Source: Chitinophagales bacterium
Lineage (GTDB): Bacteria; Bacteroidota; Bacteroidia; Chitinophagales; Chitinophagaceae
DNA: 64,000 bases
Reading direction: 5' to 3'
NCBI GenBank assembly: GCA_017303855.1
Contig: JAFLBL010000001.1
Span: forward strand, 1-64,000
The translations under genes were made by a program, and so were the position numbers. The first letter of the stretch is position 1, and every line of letters starts with the position of its first letter. Of the stretch, positions 25,834 through 35,109 are shown one piece after another. The notes under the pieces were generated by a model, which ran no database searches, was not told where the DNA came from, and saw nothing but the letters and a program-made list of their open reading frames with translations.

Positions 25834-26601
25834 TCAGCTTTTTAGCCGCTGGGTCATTGCTTCATACAGAATCATACCGGTGGCAACCGATACATTCAGG
25901 CTTTCAAAATCACCCTGCATGGGAATCCTGATTTTCTCATCGCAGATTTTCATCAGGGCGGGGTATACGCCTTTTTCCTCGCTGCCCATTATAATGGCGC
26001 AGGGAACCGTGAAGTCCGTTTCACTGATCGTTTTTGTAGCAGTCATTTCACTGGCGTATACCAGGACACCGTTCATATGTAATTCGTCCACGGCTTTCAT
26101 CAGGCTGTTAACCCGGCATACGGGAATTTGTTCCAATGCCCCGGCGGAAGTCAATATGGCATCTTCATTCAGGGCGCCAACGCCTTTATCAGGTATGATG
26201 ATGGCCTGTACACCGGTACACAAAGCAGTTCGTGCAATTCCCCCGATATTCCGGATATCCGTGATACCATCCAGGATCAGTAATAATGGGGCTTCCCCGC
26301 TTTCCATGACCAGAGAAATTACATCCTGCAATTGCTGATACTGAACTTTTGCAATCTGTGCCACACAACCCTCATGACCAGTAATATTAAAGCCATTGAG
26401 TTTGGCAACGGGTACATAGTTCACCGGCACCCCTTGTTGTGCGGCCAGCTGTCTGATTAGTGAAATATCTTCCCCATGAGCCTGGTTTTCAAGGTAGATT
26501 CTGTCCAGTTGCCGGCCTTCTTTTAAAGCAGCTGTTACGGCGGCCCTTCCTATAACGAGCGTATTCTTCCTGGGCCGTTGGGGTTGTCTGAATGATTTCA
26601 C
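25834..26601 (-). CDS. rlmB: 23S rRNA (guanosine-2'-O-)-methyltransferase RlmB/TrmH family
   Basis: A 255-residue SpoU-type RNA 2'-O-methyltransferase. An N-terminal substrate-binding part begins NTLVIGRAAVTAALKEG. The knotted catalytic domain shows the three SpoU motifs: LDGITDIRNIGGIARTA, IIMGSEEKGVYP and IPMQGDFESLNVSVATGMIL. RlmB methylates G2251 of 23S rRNA in E. coli; the exact site here is inferred. Convergent with the serine hydrolase gene with no gap. Confidence 0.88.
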   Translation of the reverse strand: MKSFRQPQRPRKNTLVIGRAAVTAALKEGRQLDRIYLENQAHGEDISLIRQLAAQQGVPVNYVPVAKLNGFNITGHEGCVAQIAKVQYQQLQDVISLVMESGEAPLLLILDGITDIRNIGGIARTALCTGVQAIIIPDKGVGALNEDAILTSAGALEQIPVCRVNSLMKAVDELHMNGVLVYASEMTATKTISETDFTVPCAIIMGSEEKGVYPALMKICDEKIRIPMQGDFESLNVSVATGMILYEAMTQRLKS

Positions 26602-26649
26602 ATGATAAAATTAAGCGATTAAAAGCTATAGAAACCTTGAAAAATAAAA

Positions 26650-26675
26650 AACCCCGGAAGTCCACTCCCGGGGTT
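26650..26675 (-). terminator. Terminator after metK
   Basis: AACCCCGG (26650-26657) and CCGGGGTT (26668-26675) form an 8-base GC-rich stem; a T-rich stretch (tttttatttt) follows on the minus strand, 20 bases past the metK stop. Confidence 0.8.
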
Positions 26676-26694
26676 GTATTTCATTTCAGGCTGA

Positions 26695-27951
26695 TTATTT
26701 TAAACCAAATGCCTTCTTTACTTTGTTTACGTAATCCAGTTTCTCCCAGGTAAAGAGTTCCACTTTCCGGGTTACTGTTTTACCGTCAGGTGATGTAAAT
26801 GTTTTTTCCACCACTTGAGGCAGGCGACCCATATGTCCGTAAGCGGCTGTTTCGCTGTAAATCGGGTTACGCAGTTTCAGGCGTTGCTCAATAAAATAAG
26901 GACGCATATCGAATACGGATTCCACGATTTTACCGATCTCGCCATCCGTCAGATCAACCTTTGCCGTACCATAGGTATTGACGTTGATACTGGTTGGTTT
27001 GGCCACACCGATTGCGTAGGAAACCTGTACCAACACTTCACTGGCGACACCTGCGGCTACCAGGTTTTTGGCAATATGTCTGGTGGCATAAGCTGCTGAA
27101 CGATCCACTTTGGACGGGTCTTTTCCACTAAAAGCACCACCACCATGGGCTCCTTTTCCACCGTAGGTATCAACAATAATTTTACGTCCGGTCAGACCAG
27201 TATCACCATGCGGGCCCCCGATCACAAATTTACCGGTAGGGTTTACATGGTATTTAATATCACTGTTAAAAAGCTTCGCGTACTTTTTATACTTGGATTT
27301 CATCCGGGGTATAAGGATATTGATTACGTCATTTTTGATACGGGCCAGCATTTTCGCTTCGCTGTCAAAATCATCGTGCTGGGTGGAAATAACGATCGCA
27401 TCGATCCTTACCGGCTGATTGTTATCGTCGTATTCCAGTGTTACCTGGCTTTTAGCATCCGGACGGAGATAAGGCATTTTGGAGTTCTTTTCCCGGCGGA
27501 TTGCAGCCAGTTCGATCAGCAGATTGTGGGCCAGGTCGAGTGCCAGCGGCATATAATGTTCCGTTTCGTTGGTCGCGTAACCGAACATCATCCCCTGGTC
27601 TCCGGCACCCTGCTCTTCTTTCTTCTTCCGGTCAACCCCCTGATTAATATCAGCAGACTGCTCATGTATAGCAGATAAAACACCGCAGCTGCTGGCTTCA
27701 AACATATATTCACTTTTGGTATAACCGATTTTACGGATAACACCACGTGCAATTTCCTGTACATCGAGGTAAGCCTTGGATTTTACTTCTCCGGCCAGTA
27801 CAACCTGACCAGTAGTTACCAGCGTTTCACAGGCAACTTTGGACTGAGCATCAAAAGCCAGAAAATTATCAATAAGCGCATCAGAAATCTGATCCGCTAC
27901 TTTATCGGGATGACCTTCACTTACTGATTCAGATGTAAATAAATACGGCAT
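26695..27951 (-). CDS. metK: S-adenosylmethionine synthetase
   Basis: A 418-residue enzyme making AdoMet from methionine and ATP. The ATG at 27951 ([23 protein letters not shown]) is the canonical start; the frame open to 28020 adds unrelated residues. Motifs: the ATP-binding [28 protein letters not shown] and the P-loop-like [16 protein letters not shown]. Compared with E. coli MetK it is about 34 residues longer, a common feature of the Bacteroidota form. It is flanked by terminators and so transcribed alone. Confidence 0.97.
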   Translation of the reverse strand: MPYLFTSESVSEGHPDKVADQISDALIDNFLAFDAQSKVACETLVTTGQVVLAGEVKSKAYLDVQEIARGVIRKIGYTKSEYMFEASSCGVLSAIHEQSADINQGVDRKKKEEQGAGDQGMMFGYATNETEHYMPLALDLAHNLLIELAAIRREKNSKMPYLRPDAKSQVTLEYDDNNQPVRIDAIVISTQHDDFDSEAKMLARIKNDVINILIPRMKSKYKKYAKLFNSDIKYHVNPTGKFVIGGPHGDTGLTGRKIIVDTYGGKGAHGGGAFSGKDPSKVDRSAAYATRHIAKNLVAAGVASEVLVQVSYAIGVAKPTSINVNTYGTAKVDLTDGEIGKIVESVFDMRPYFIEQRLKLRNPIYSETAAYGHMGRLPQVVEKTFTSPDGKTVTRKVELFTWEKLDYVNKVKKAFGLK

Positions 27952-27972
27952 GTGTATAAATATTTTAGGACG

Positions 27973-27980
27973 CAAAGATA
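27973..27980 (-). promoter_or_regulatory. -7 box of metK
   Basis: TATCTTTG on the minus strand (27980-27973), 21 bases before the metK ATG, matches TAnnTTTG. The -33 region is T-rich but lacks an exact TTTG. Confidence 0.5.
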
Positions 27981-27999
27981 AGGGGCAGTCTAAACCTAA

Positions 28000-28031
28000 A
28001 AAAGTCCCGCAGCAAAGCAAACGGGACTTTT
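28000..28031 (-). terminator. Terminator after the DUF4270 gene
   Basis: AAAAGTCCCG (28000-28009) and CGGGACTTTT (28022-28031) pair over 10 bases; on the minus strand the stem runs into a T tract (ttttttagg). It separates the DUF4270 gene from metK. Confidence 0.8.
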
Positions 28032-28055
28032 AAACATATCTTAATAACTATTTTA

Positions 28056-29492
28056 TTACAACCGGGAGTAAACCAGCCTGAGCCGTAGCCGTTTTGCGGG
28101 GTTGACATAATTACCTCCCGCAATGAGTACCCGGCCATATCCCACTTTATCGCCGATATAAATCTGGTTGATAGCATTATACCCCGGGGAAAATAAGAAA
28201 GTACGTACCGGAGCATACAATCGAAGAAGCTGATTTCCGGTTCTCCGTGTCACCATATTCTGAACATACCTTGATATATTGAACCGGTAAGTGCTGTCGG
28301 ATTTCAGAAACCCGCCAAAACTGTTGATATCATAGGTATAATTGGAGAAATTATTGGAAATGCCCATGTCCGCATCAAAGGTAGAAGCGGTGTCCCCGGC
28401 CGTATTCAACCTGTCCAGAATTAATGCCTGTGGCTGCAGGAAAATATCATCCTGGGTCGAGCGGATGGGGTTAGCAATGATTTCGGCCCGGTGTACCAGT
28501 ACATTACGGAATGTATCGAGTGCCGGTATGCGAAGCGATGCATAAGAACCCGGGGAGGACTGGAGATAAATCAGGTCATCGTTGGGCGTACCGTTAGTAA
28601 GGTAACTGTTCCATGCTCCTGCAGGATTGCGGTTCACCAGGTTGGCATTTCCCCCGGTGGTATGCAGGAAGTCGACAAAAGTAGTATCAATAACCCCGCT
28701 TTTCTTTACCTGATAATAGACGGTCAGTTTCGTGTTGATATTATCCGACGGGGCTATATAAGTAAGCGCATTGCCGCTATTATCCGCTTTAATAGCCAGG
28801 CCCCTGAACAGGGTTTTGAAAATTGAATCGGAACGGAATCCCCCATTTGCCGAAAACGTGGTATCATACAACTTAAATCGGTTACCCAGCTGATTGCTCA
28901 GCGGAATCCGGATTACGTTGACCAGTTTGGTAGTGTCCCGTTTGCGTATATGCAGTATTGAATCATTCAGGTTTTTTACCTGGAAAGATTTTGAACCCAG
29001 TTCCCCGCCAGTGGTCAGAAAATCAGGATGATTGTACTTATACACAGTGGTATCATTGAAACCGGCATTCTGCGCAATTTCAAATACCCGGATAGTTTGC
29101 ACCGCATTGGTATCCCCGTAATAACCGGCATACGACAAAGACAAGACGACTGAATCGATGGCTACCACCGAATCCTTATTAATAAAGGGATTGATCAACG
29201 GATTGCCATAGCTGACATTAAAATAGGCATCTGCATGGGTGGTTCCGTAAAGGGGATCATTAATATAGCCAACAGCCTGTTCGTCGGAAAAATAGACTTT
29301 ATTACTATCGGTATATGTCTTATTATCGGATTCAATATCCAGTATGGCTTCAAATGTAGTGATATTGTCCACCGGGGGAATCAGGCCGTCACCCAGGTCC
29401 GTGGCTTCATTGATCTTCTGGCAGGCTGTAAAAGATATAGCAACCGCGCTAACGATTGCTATGCCTGTTAAAACAAGTCTGGTATTCTTCAC
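28056..29492 (-). CDS. DUF4270 family lipoprotein
   Basis: A 478-residue lipoprotein (signal up to FTAC, Cys 24). The sequence ATDLGDGLIPPVDNITTFEA, then SDEQAVGYINDPLYGTTHADAY, is typical of DUF4270, a family confined to the Bacteroidota. The rest is rich in beta strands. Function is unknown; its link to the one-domain glycogen synthase gene upstream (gap about 30 bases, same strand) recurs in related genomes as far as I remember. It is likely exported and may be attached to the outer membrane. Confidence 0.85.
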   Translation of the reverse strand: MKNTRLVLTGIAIVSAVAISFTACQKINEATDLGDGLIPPVDNITTFEAILDIESDNKTYTDSNKVYFSDEQAVGYINDPLYGTTHADAYFNVSYGNPLINPFINKDSVVAIDSVVLSLSYAGYYGDTNAVQTIRVFEIAQNAGFNDTTVYKYNHPDFLTTGGELGSKSFQVKNLNDSILHIRKRDTTKLVNVIRIPLSNQLGNRFKLYDTTFSANGGFRSDSIFKTLFRGLAIKADNSGNALTYIAPSDNINTKLTVYYQVKKSGVIDTTFVDFLHTTGGNANLVNRNPAGAWNSYLTNGTPNDDLIYLQSSPGSYASLRIPALDTFRNVLVHRAEIIANPIRSTQDDIFLQPQALILDRLNTAGDTASTFDADMGISNNFSNYTYDINSFGGFLKSDSTYRFNISRYVQNMVTRRTGNQLLRLYAPVRTFLFSPGYNAINQIYIGDKVGYGRVLIAGGNYVNPAKRLRLRLVYSRL

Positions 29493-29525
29493 AAAGTATT
29501 TTTAATAGTCAGGGTTAGTGCGTTA

Positions 29526-30341
29526 TTACTTGCCTGCAAGGTCGCTATAGAGTTGTAAATAGTCTGTTAAATCTCCATCCGGGTTATAGGTCAGGGTCTT
29601 TTTACCTCTCACTTTCGTGAACTCTTCCACAAGTTTCTTGTCAATTTTTTCCGCTCCGAATGTGATGGCATCAGAAAATCCGGCCCCACCCCTTTGCATG
29701 GCGGTATTGGTTCCTTCTTTGAATAATTCGAGGTCTTTCTCTTTCAGAGAGGCGTGGATCAGGGCTTTTTTAATAAAACCGCTGCCCAGTTTCTCTTTAA
29801 ACGTATTCTGACCTACTGTAAAAACCGTTTTACTATGTGCAAAAACAGGCTCTTTTTTGTACACCGTTTTGAGATACGCCGGAATCAGACCGGTCATCCA
29901 GCCACTGCAATGGATGATATCCGGCGGCCATCCGAATTTTTTAACGGTCTCCAGGGCTCCTTTGCAAAAGAAAACCGTACGGAGATCATTGTCCTCAAAC
30001 CATTTTTCCTGCTCATCATGAAAAACGAATTTGCGCTTGAAAAGCTCTTCGTTATCCAGAAAATAGACCTGTAACCGGGCACTGGGCAATGATGCCACTT
30101 TGATCTGCAACGGCATATCATCATTATCCACCGAAACATTAATACCCGATAAACGGACAACCTCATGCAGACGATGGCGCCTCTCATTAATAATGCCAAA
30201 ACGGGGCATTATACAGCGCACCTCAAAATTGTTGTCATTGGCTTTAATCGCGAGCTTGTTTACAATTTCTGAAAACTCTGTCAACTCCAGGTAGGGTGAC
30301 ATCTCGTTCGCAATAAATAAAATTCTTTTCTTTGCTGACAT
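29526..30341 (-). CDS. Glycogen/starch synthase-like protein, GT5 domain only
   Basis: A 271-residue protein from the ATG at 30341. It has the GT5 N-terminal domain pattern: RILFIANEMSPYLELTEFSEIV corresponds to the ADP-glucose-binding start of glycogen synthase (canonical SE..P..K.GGL), and DIIHCSGWMTGLIPAYLK to its DxxHxHDW region. The C-terminal GT-B half, which holds the catalytic ExxG motif, is absent, and the loop KxGGL is replaced by ELTEFSE. It may be a regulatory or inactive paralogue. No signal peptide. Divergent from panC. Confidence 0.75.
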   Translation of the reverse strand: MSAKKRILFIANEMSPYLELTEFSEIVNKLAIKANDNNFEVRCIMPRFGIINERRHRLHEVVRLSGINVSVDNDDMPLQIKVASLPSARLQVYFLDNEELFKRKFVFHDEQEKWFEDNDLRTVFFCKGALETVKKFGWPPDIIHCSGWMTGLIPAYLKTVYKKEPVFAHSKTVFTVGQNTFKEKLGSGFIKKALIHASLKEKDLELFKEGTNTAMQRGGAGFSDAITFGAEKIDKKLVEEFTKVRGKKTLTYNPDGDLTDYLQLYSDLAGK

Positions 30342-30413
30342 GTTCGTCCTTTTGTGGTACTGCCGGTACTTTACTAAAGTATCGGTATGCCTTTTCAATA
30401 GCCGAAAGGCGTG

Positions 30414-30421
30414 CAAAGGTA
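30414..30421 (-). promoter_or_regulatory. -7 box of the GT5 gene
   Basis: TACCTTTG on the minus strand (30421-30414), about 70 bases before the start codon at 30341, in the divergent region shared with panC. No clear -33 element. Confidence 0.45.
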
Positions 30422-30479
30422 ATTATTTTAAACCGAATTTGATTTTTAAAGCGCATTATACCTCAAACTCTACCGGGAT

Positions 30480-31352
30480 ATGATTTTATTAAAAAAAGCA
30501 AATGACCTTCGCAACTATATTGATAGTCAGCGGAAAAACGGAAAGCCTATCGGTTTTATACCGACAATGGGGGCATTACACCAGGGTCATATATCTTTAA
30601 TAGAAGCGGCAAAATCCCGGAATCAGCTTACCGTGTGCAGTATTTTTGTCAACCCCACGCAGTTTAACGATCCGTCCGATTTTGAAAAATACCCGGTAAC
30701 GACCGATACCGATATAGCTCAACTTCTGGCCGCCGGAAACGATGTACTCTTTCTGCCGGAACTGGATGAAATATACCCGGCAGGGATTAAACCGATACGG
30801 ATATACGAACTGGGTGAACTGGAAACTATACTGGAAGGAAAATACCGGCCGGGCCATTTTCAGGGTGTGTGTCAGGTGGTGCACAGATTGCTGGATATCG
30901 TTCAGCCAGATCTGCTTTTCCTGGGTCAGAAAGACTACCAGCAATGCATGGTGATCAGCCGCCTGATAGAGCTGACCGGATATGCGGACAGGATTACCAT
31001 TCAGGTTTGCCCCACCTTGCGTGAAAAAGACGGGCTGGCCATGAGCAGCCGGAACCGACGGCTATCCGTAAAAGACCGTCATACGGCAACAACCATTTTC
31101 CGCACATTATCGTTTATTCAACAACATTTGCGACCGGGTGATCTAACCGCATTACACAATAAAGCAGTTGCAGCATTATCCGCAGCCGGCTTCCGGGTGG
31201 ATTATGTATCCATTTCAGATGCCCGCACACTTCATCCATGTACAGATTGGGACGGGCAACAACAGCTGGTGGCGTTGGTTGCCGCATTCTTAGATGAAGT
31301 CAGGCTGATTGATAATTTGCCATTGACAAATGCTATAGCTGCTTCCCGGTGA
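30480..31352 (+). CDS. panC: Pantoate--beta-alanine ligase
   Basis: A 290-residue pantothenate synthetase: pantoate + beta-alanine + ATP gives pantothenate. Family motifs are clear: IPTMGALHQGHISLI with the HxGH nucleotide site (His 34, His 37), SIFVNPTQFN, GHFQGVCQVV, FLGQKDYQQ and MSSRNRRLS. Another pathway gene, panB, lies 4.7 kb downstream on the same strand; panD, which makes beta-alanine and often follows panC in this phylum, is not in the window. Confidence 0.96.
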   Translation: MILLKKANDLRNYIDSQRKNGKPIGFIPTMGALHQGHISLIEAAKSRNQLTVCSIFVNPTQFNDPSDFEKYPVTTDTDIAQLLAAGNDVLFLPELDEIYPAGIKPIRIYELGELETILEGKYRPGHFQGVCQVVHRLLDIVQPDLLFLGQKDYQQCMVISRLIELTGYADRITIQVCPTLREKDGLAMSSRNRRLSVKDRHTATTIFRTLSFIQQHLRPGDLTALHNKAVAALSAAGFRVDYVSISDARTLHPCTDWDGQQQLVALVAAFLDEVRLIDNLPLTNAIAASR

Positions 31353-31461
31353 TGCATTTGTCCTGCTCATCGTATTGCCTTTACCTCACACGTCTTTATA
31401 TTATTATATAACGGTTAATTGGTTTTGTTTTTCCCCTCTATCGTTTTACTTTCGGGTTGGA

Positions 31462-32466
31462 ATGAAAAAAAATTTCCGGACAATATTTCAATACCTGCTT
31501 TTCCTTGGAGTAGGCCTGTTCTTTGCCTGGCTTTCACTAAAAAATCTTGACCAGGAGAAATCAGCACAGATAAAACAGGCATTCCGGGATGCCCGTCACT
31601 GGCTGGCCATTCCGGTGTTCATCATATTATTATCCAGCCACCTCGTAAGGGCTTTGCGTTGGCGATTGCTAATGGAACCAATGGGTTATCAACCCACCCG
31701 GAAAAACGCGTTTTTTGCCGTCATGATCGGTTACCTGGTCAATATGGGAGTGCCCCGTATGGGTGAAATTGTAAAATGTACCGTACTGGCCCGTTATGAA
31801 AAAATTCCTGCTGACAAACTGATCGGCACCATTATACTGGAACGGATGATTGACGCGCTGACGTTGCTGGTGGTTTTTGGCATCACACTGGTAATACAGC
31901 CACACTTATATGAACAGATTTTATCCACCTTTTTCAGCAGTACCGGGAACCCGGAAGAAAAAAAAATGTCCACGCTCCTGTTCACGCTGCTGATTTTTGG
32001 AGCAGTGGTATTGATTACCGGACTCTGGATGCTGATCAAAAAAAAAACTGTCCGGGATCTACAGGCCATTTTTATCCGCATCTGGAAAAGCGTGATCCAG
32101 GGTATCAGTACCATTCAGCACCTTAAAAAAAGGAAAGAATTTATTGTCTATACCGTATTACTCTGGGGACTATACCTGGCCGGCGGTTATATCGGTTTTA
32201 TGGCCTTCCGTGAAACTGAAATATACGGCGTGAAAGAAGCGTTTACGATTTTATCAGCTGGCAGTATTGGCATGATTGCCTCCCCCGGCGGCATAGGCGC
32301 CTATGCCTACCTGATTGAGAAAACAATGGAGCTATACGGGTTGAATTTTACAATTGCCCTGGCATTTGGCTGGATTCTCTGGCTGGCACAGACCACCGTT
32401 ATACTTATAGGAGGTATTGTTTGTTTCCTGGCCCTGCCCTATTTTAATAAAAAGAATAAACCATGA
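31462..32466 (+). CDS. Lysylphosphatidylglycerol synthetase-type transmembrane protein (UPF0104)
   Basis: The ATG at 31462 begins MKKNFRTIFQYLLFLGVGLFF; the upstream extension is not family-like. The 334-residue protein has about eight membrane helices and the conserved sequence HLVRALRWRLLME, then GYLVNMGVPRMGEIVKC and SPGGIGAYAYLIEKTM, typical of the flippase/AglD2-like part of MprF. No soluble synthase domain is attached. It may move or help build a lipid-linked or glycan compound. Its stop overlaps the start of the next gene (ATGA), so the two are translationally coupled. Confidence 0.85.
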   Translation: MKKNFRTIFQYLLFLGVGLFFAWLSLKNLDQEKSAQIKQAFRDARHWLAIPVFIILLSSHLVRALRWRLLMEPMGYQPTRKNAFFAVMIGYLVNMGVPRMGEIVKCTVLARYEKIPADKLIGTIILERMIDALTLLVVFGITLVIQPHLYEQILSTFFSSTGNPEEKKMSTLLFTLLIFGAVVLITGLWMLIKKKTVRDLQAIFIRIWKSVIQGISTIQHLKKRKEFIVYTVLLWGLYLAGGYIGFMAFRETEIYGVKEAFTILSAGSIGMIASPGGIGAYAYLIEKTMELYGLNFTIALAFGWILWLAQTTVILIGGIVCFLALPYFNKKNKP

Positions 32467-32954
32467 AACGCGCGGATCTTATTCCCGGAAAAATATATAG
32501 CCGGACTGCGGCTATACAACAGGTTGCCCAATGGCGGCTGCAGGGTAAACAAATAGTCTTTACAAACGGGGTATTTGACCTCCTGCATCCGGGACATATT
32601 TTTTCTTTATCCGAAGCGGCCAAAGAAGGACATTACCTGGTGGTTGGCCTTAACGCGGATGCGTCTGTGAAACGGCTAAAAGGAGATAGCCGTCCTGTCA
32701 ACAACCAGGAAGCCCGTGCCCTGATTTTGGCGGCACTGGTGATGGTGGATGCGGTTGTACTGTTTGAAGAAGATACGCCGCTCGATCTGATTACCGCCCT
32801 GATGCCGGATGTAATCGTTAAAGGAGGCGACTATACAGTGGAGCAAATAGCGGGCGCCCGGGAAGTAATCGCGCATGGTGGACGGGTTGTGATTAACCCG
32901 ATCCTGGAGGGGCATTCCACCACCTCCCTGATTGAGAAAATGAAACAGCGCTGA
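32463..32954 (+). CDS. rfaE2: D-glycero-beta-D-manno-heptose 1-phosphate adenylyltransferase
   Basis: A 163-residue nucleotidyltransferase equal to the C-terminal half of HldE. It activates heptose-1-phosphate to ADP-heptose for lipopolysaccharide core. TNGVFDLLHPGHIFSL holds the HxGH motif (His 42, His 45); later comes VKGGDYTVEQIAGA, the family signature. The kinase half (HldE domain I) is not here. The four-base overlap with the upstream membrane protein hints at a shared envelope role. Confidence 0.93.
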   Translation: MKRADLIPGKIYSRTAAIQQVAQWRLQGKQIVFTNGVFDLLHPGHIFSLSEAAKEGHYLVVGLNADASVKRLKGDSRPVNNQEARALILAALVMVDAVVLFEEDTPLDLITALMPDVIVKGGDYTVEQIAGAREVIAHGGRVVINPILEGHSTTSLIEKMKQR

Positions 32955-33035
32955 ACCGATCTTCAAAACTTAACACAGGTTCCGGACTCACTTCACTAAT
33001 TTGAGATCCCATTCAATTTTTTATTCGGTCCGATT

Positions 33036-35108
33036 ATGTCTGAATCTCCCAAACCTAAAACCATTGCCCGAGATATTAGTTGGTTGTCTTTTAACGCGCG
33101 GGTATTACAGGAAGCCGCTGACCCCACTGTTCCATTGCGGGAACGTATCCGTTTTCTCGGCATTTTCTCCAATAACCTGGACGAATTTTTCCGTGTACGG
33201 GTAGCCACGCTGAAACGTATGATTCAGTTCGGAACAAAAGCAAAAATGCACCTGGAAAATAACCCCCAGCAAATCATTGATGAGATTCAGATGAATGTAC
33301 TGAATCAGCAAGGGGAGTTTCACCGGATATGGGAAGAGCTGTTGCAGGAACTGGGAAAACAACGCATTTACCTTAAGACAGAAAAGGAGCTGACAGAAAT
33401 ACAACAGGCTTTTGTCCGCCAGTATTATGAAGACGAAGTAAGTGCCGACCTGATTCCGCTGATGATTGAAAACATTCCTGTATTTCCCATTCTCCGGGAT
33501 AAGTCCATTTTCCTGGCGGTAGTGATGTGGAAGAAGGAAAGTGCGCTGCAAAAGAAATATGCGCTGATTGAGATTCCCAGCCGCATCCATGGCCGTTTTA
33601 AAATACTTCCTTCACCGGAAGGCGAGCATCATATCATTCTGCTGGAAGATGTAATCCGGTTTAATCTGCCGGATATATTCAGCTATTTCGGATACGATCA
33701 TTACCAGGCCCATATTTTTAAAGTAACCCGGGATGCGGAAATGGATATAGATGAGGATGTATCCACTTCCATCATACAAAAGATTGAAAAAGGAGTTAAA
33801 AACCGGCGTAAAGGAAAGCCTGTCCGCTTTGTATATGACCGCGATATGGACCCCGGACTGCTGGAATACCTGGTTCGCCGGTTGAGTCTTTCCAAAAAGG
33901 ACAACCTGATTCCTGGTGGCCGGATACACAATTTCCGCCATTTTATGGATTTCCCCGACCAGGTATTTGAAGGGAAAAGGGTACGGAATTCCCCCTTTGA
34001 TCATCCGTTGCTTACCGAGCGTCGCGTGACGGATGTAATTCAGGAAAATGACATCCTGCTTAATTTTCCGTATCACTCGTTTCTTCCTTTGATAGATCTG
34101 TTACGGGAAGCGGCATTTGATCCGGATGTTACCACTATAAAAATTACCTGCTACCGGCTCGCCCAGCAATCCAAAATCATCAATGCGCTGATCAATGCCG
34201 TACGTAATGGCAAAGAAGTGGTGGTGATGATGGAACTGAGAGCCCGTTTTGAAGAAGAAGCGAATATCAGCTGGAAAAACCGGCTGGAAGAGGAAGGTGC
34301 TACAGTGCTGGAAGAAATTCCGAACATGAAAGTACACTCCAAAATCTGCCTGATCCGAAAGCGCACCAAAGACAATACTTCACTGTTATATGGTTTTGTA
34401 AGTACGGGTAACCTGAATGAAAAAACAGCCCGGATTTACGCGGATCATTGTCTGCTTACTTCCAATCCGAAGATCATGAGCGATGTGAACCGGATTTTCC
34501 ATTTTCTTCAACAACCCAAAACAGGTCAGCATTACCTGCACGATTGCCGGTATGTACTCCCCAGTCCGGGATATGTCAAAAAGGAAATGCTTCGCCTGAT
34601 CGGGGAAGAAATCAAACAGGCTAAAAAGAAAAAACCGGCTTCGATCATTTTAAAAATGAATTCCCTGTCCGATGACGATATGATCAACCAGCTGGAAGAA
34701 GCAGCACGGGCAGGCGTACAGATCAGCCTGATCGTAAGGGGTATTTATTGCCTTTTCTCTGAAAATAAAAAATACCGCGTTCCGATCAGGGCCGTCAGCA
34801 TTGTGGATGAATACCTGGAACATGCCCGGGTGTGGGTATTTCACAACAAAGGCAAAGAGAAAGTTTACTTATCTTCGGCAGACTGGATGTTGAGGAATCT
34901 GGAACATCGTGTGGAAGCTACCTGCCCGGTATGGGATCCCGCGCTGAAAAAAGAACTGATCGATATCCTGAATATTCAACTGGAGGATAATGTAAAGGCC
35001 CGCTGGCTGGACAATGAACTGCACAATAACTATGTGCAGAATACGAAGAAGAAAATCCGCTCACAGGTGGAAACCTACCACTACCTCCGCAATAAAACAA
35101 CATCCTGA
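33036..35108 (+). CDS. ppk1: Polyphosphate kinase 1
   Basis: A 690-residue enzyme that polymerises the gamma phosphate of ATP into polyphosphate. N-terminal domain DISWLSFNARVLQEA and the phospholipase D-like catalytic domains are present. The autophosphorylated His is 434 in PNMKVHSKICLI, with the second His 603 in VWVFHNKGKEKVYLSSADW. Length is normal. The gene ends one base before the GTG of the Ppx/GppA phosphatase. Confidence 0.96.
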   Translation: MSESPKPKTIARDISWLSFNARVLQEAADPTVPLRERIRFLGIFSNNLDEFFRVRVATLKRMIQFGTKAKMHLENNPQQIIDEIQMNVLNQQGEFHRIWEELLQELGKQRIYLKTEKELTEIQQAFVRQYYEDEVSADLIPLMIENIPVFPILRDKSIFLAVVMWKKESALQKKYALIEIPSRIHGRFKILPSPEGEHHIILLEDVIRFNLPDIFSYFGYDHYQAHIFKVTRDAEMDIDEDVSTSIIQKIEKGVKNRRKGKPVRFVYDRDMDPGLLEYLVRRLSLSKKDNLIPGGRIHNFRHFMDFPDQVFEGKRVRNSPFDHPLLTERRVTDVIQENDILLNFPYHSFLPLIDLLREAAFDPDVTTIKITCYRLAQQSKIINALINAVRNGKEVVVMMELRARFEEEANISWKNRLEEEGATVLEEIPNMKVHSKICLIRKRTKDNTSLLYGFVSTGNLNEKTARIYADHCLLTSNPKIMSDVNRIFHFLQQPKTGQHYLHDCRYVLPSPGYVKKEMLRLIGEEIKQAKKKKPASIILKMNSLSDDDMINQLEEAARAGVQISLIVRGIYCLFSENKKYRVPIRAVSIVDEYLEHARVWVFHNKGKEKVYLSSADWMLRNLEHRVEATCPVWDPALKKELIDILNIQLEDNVKARWLDNELHNNYVQNTKKKIRSQVETYHYLRNKTTS

Positions 35109-35109
35109 C

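Noticed and set aside
27145..27678. 177-residue plus-strand frame opposite metK
   Set aside because: Shadow of metK with no domain pattern.
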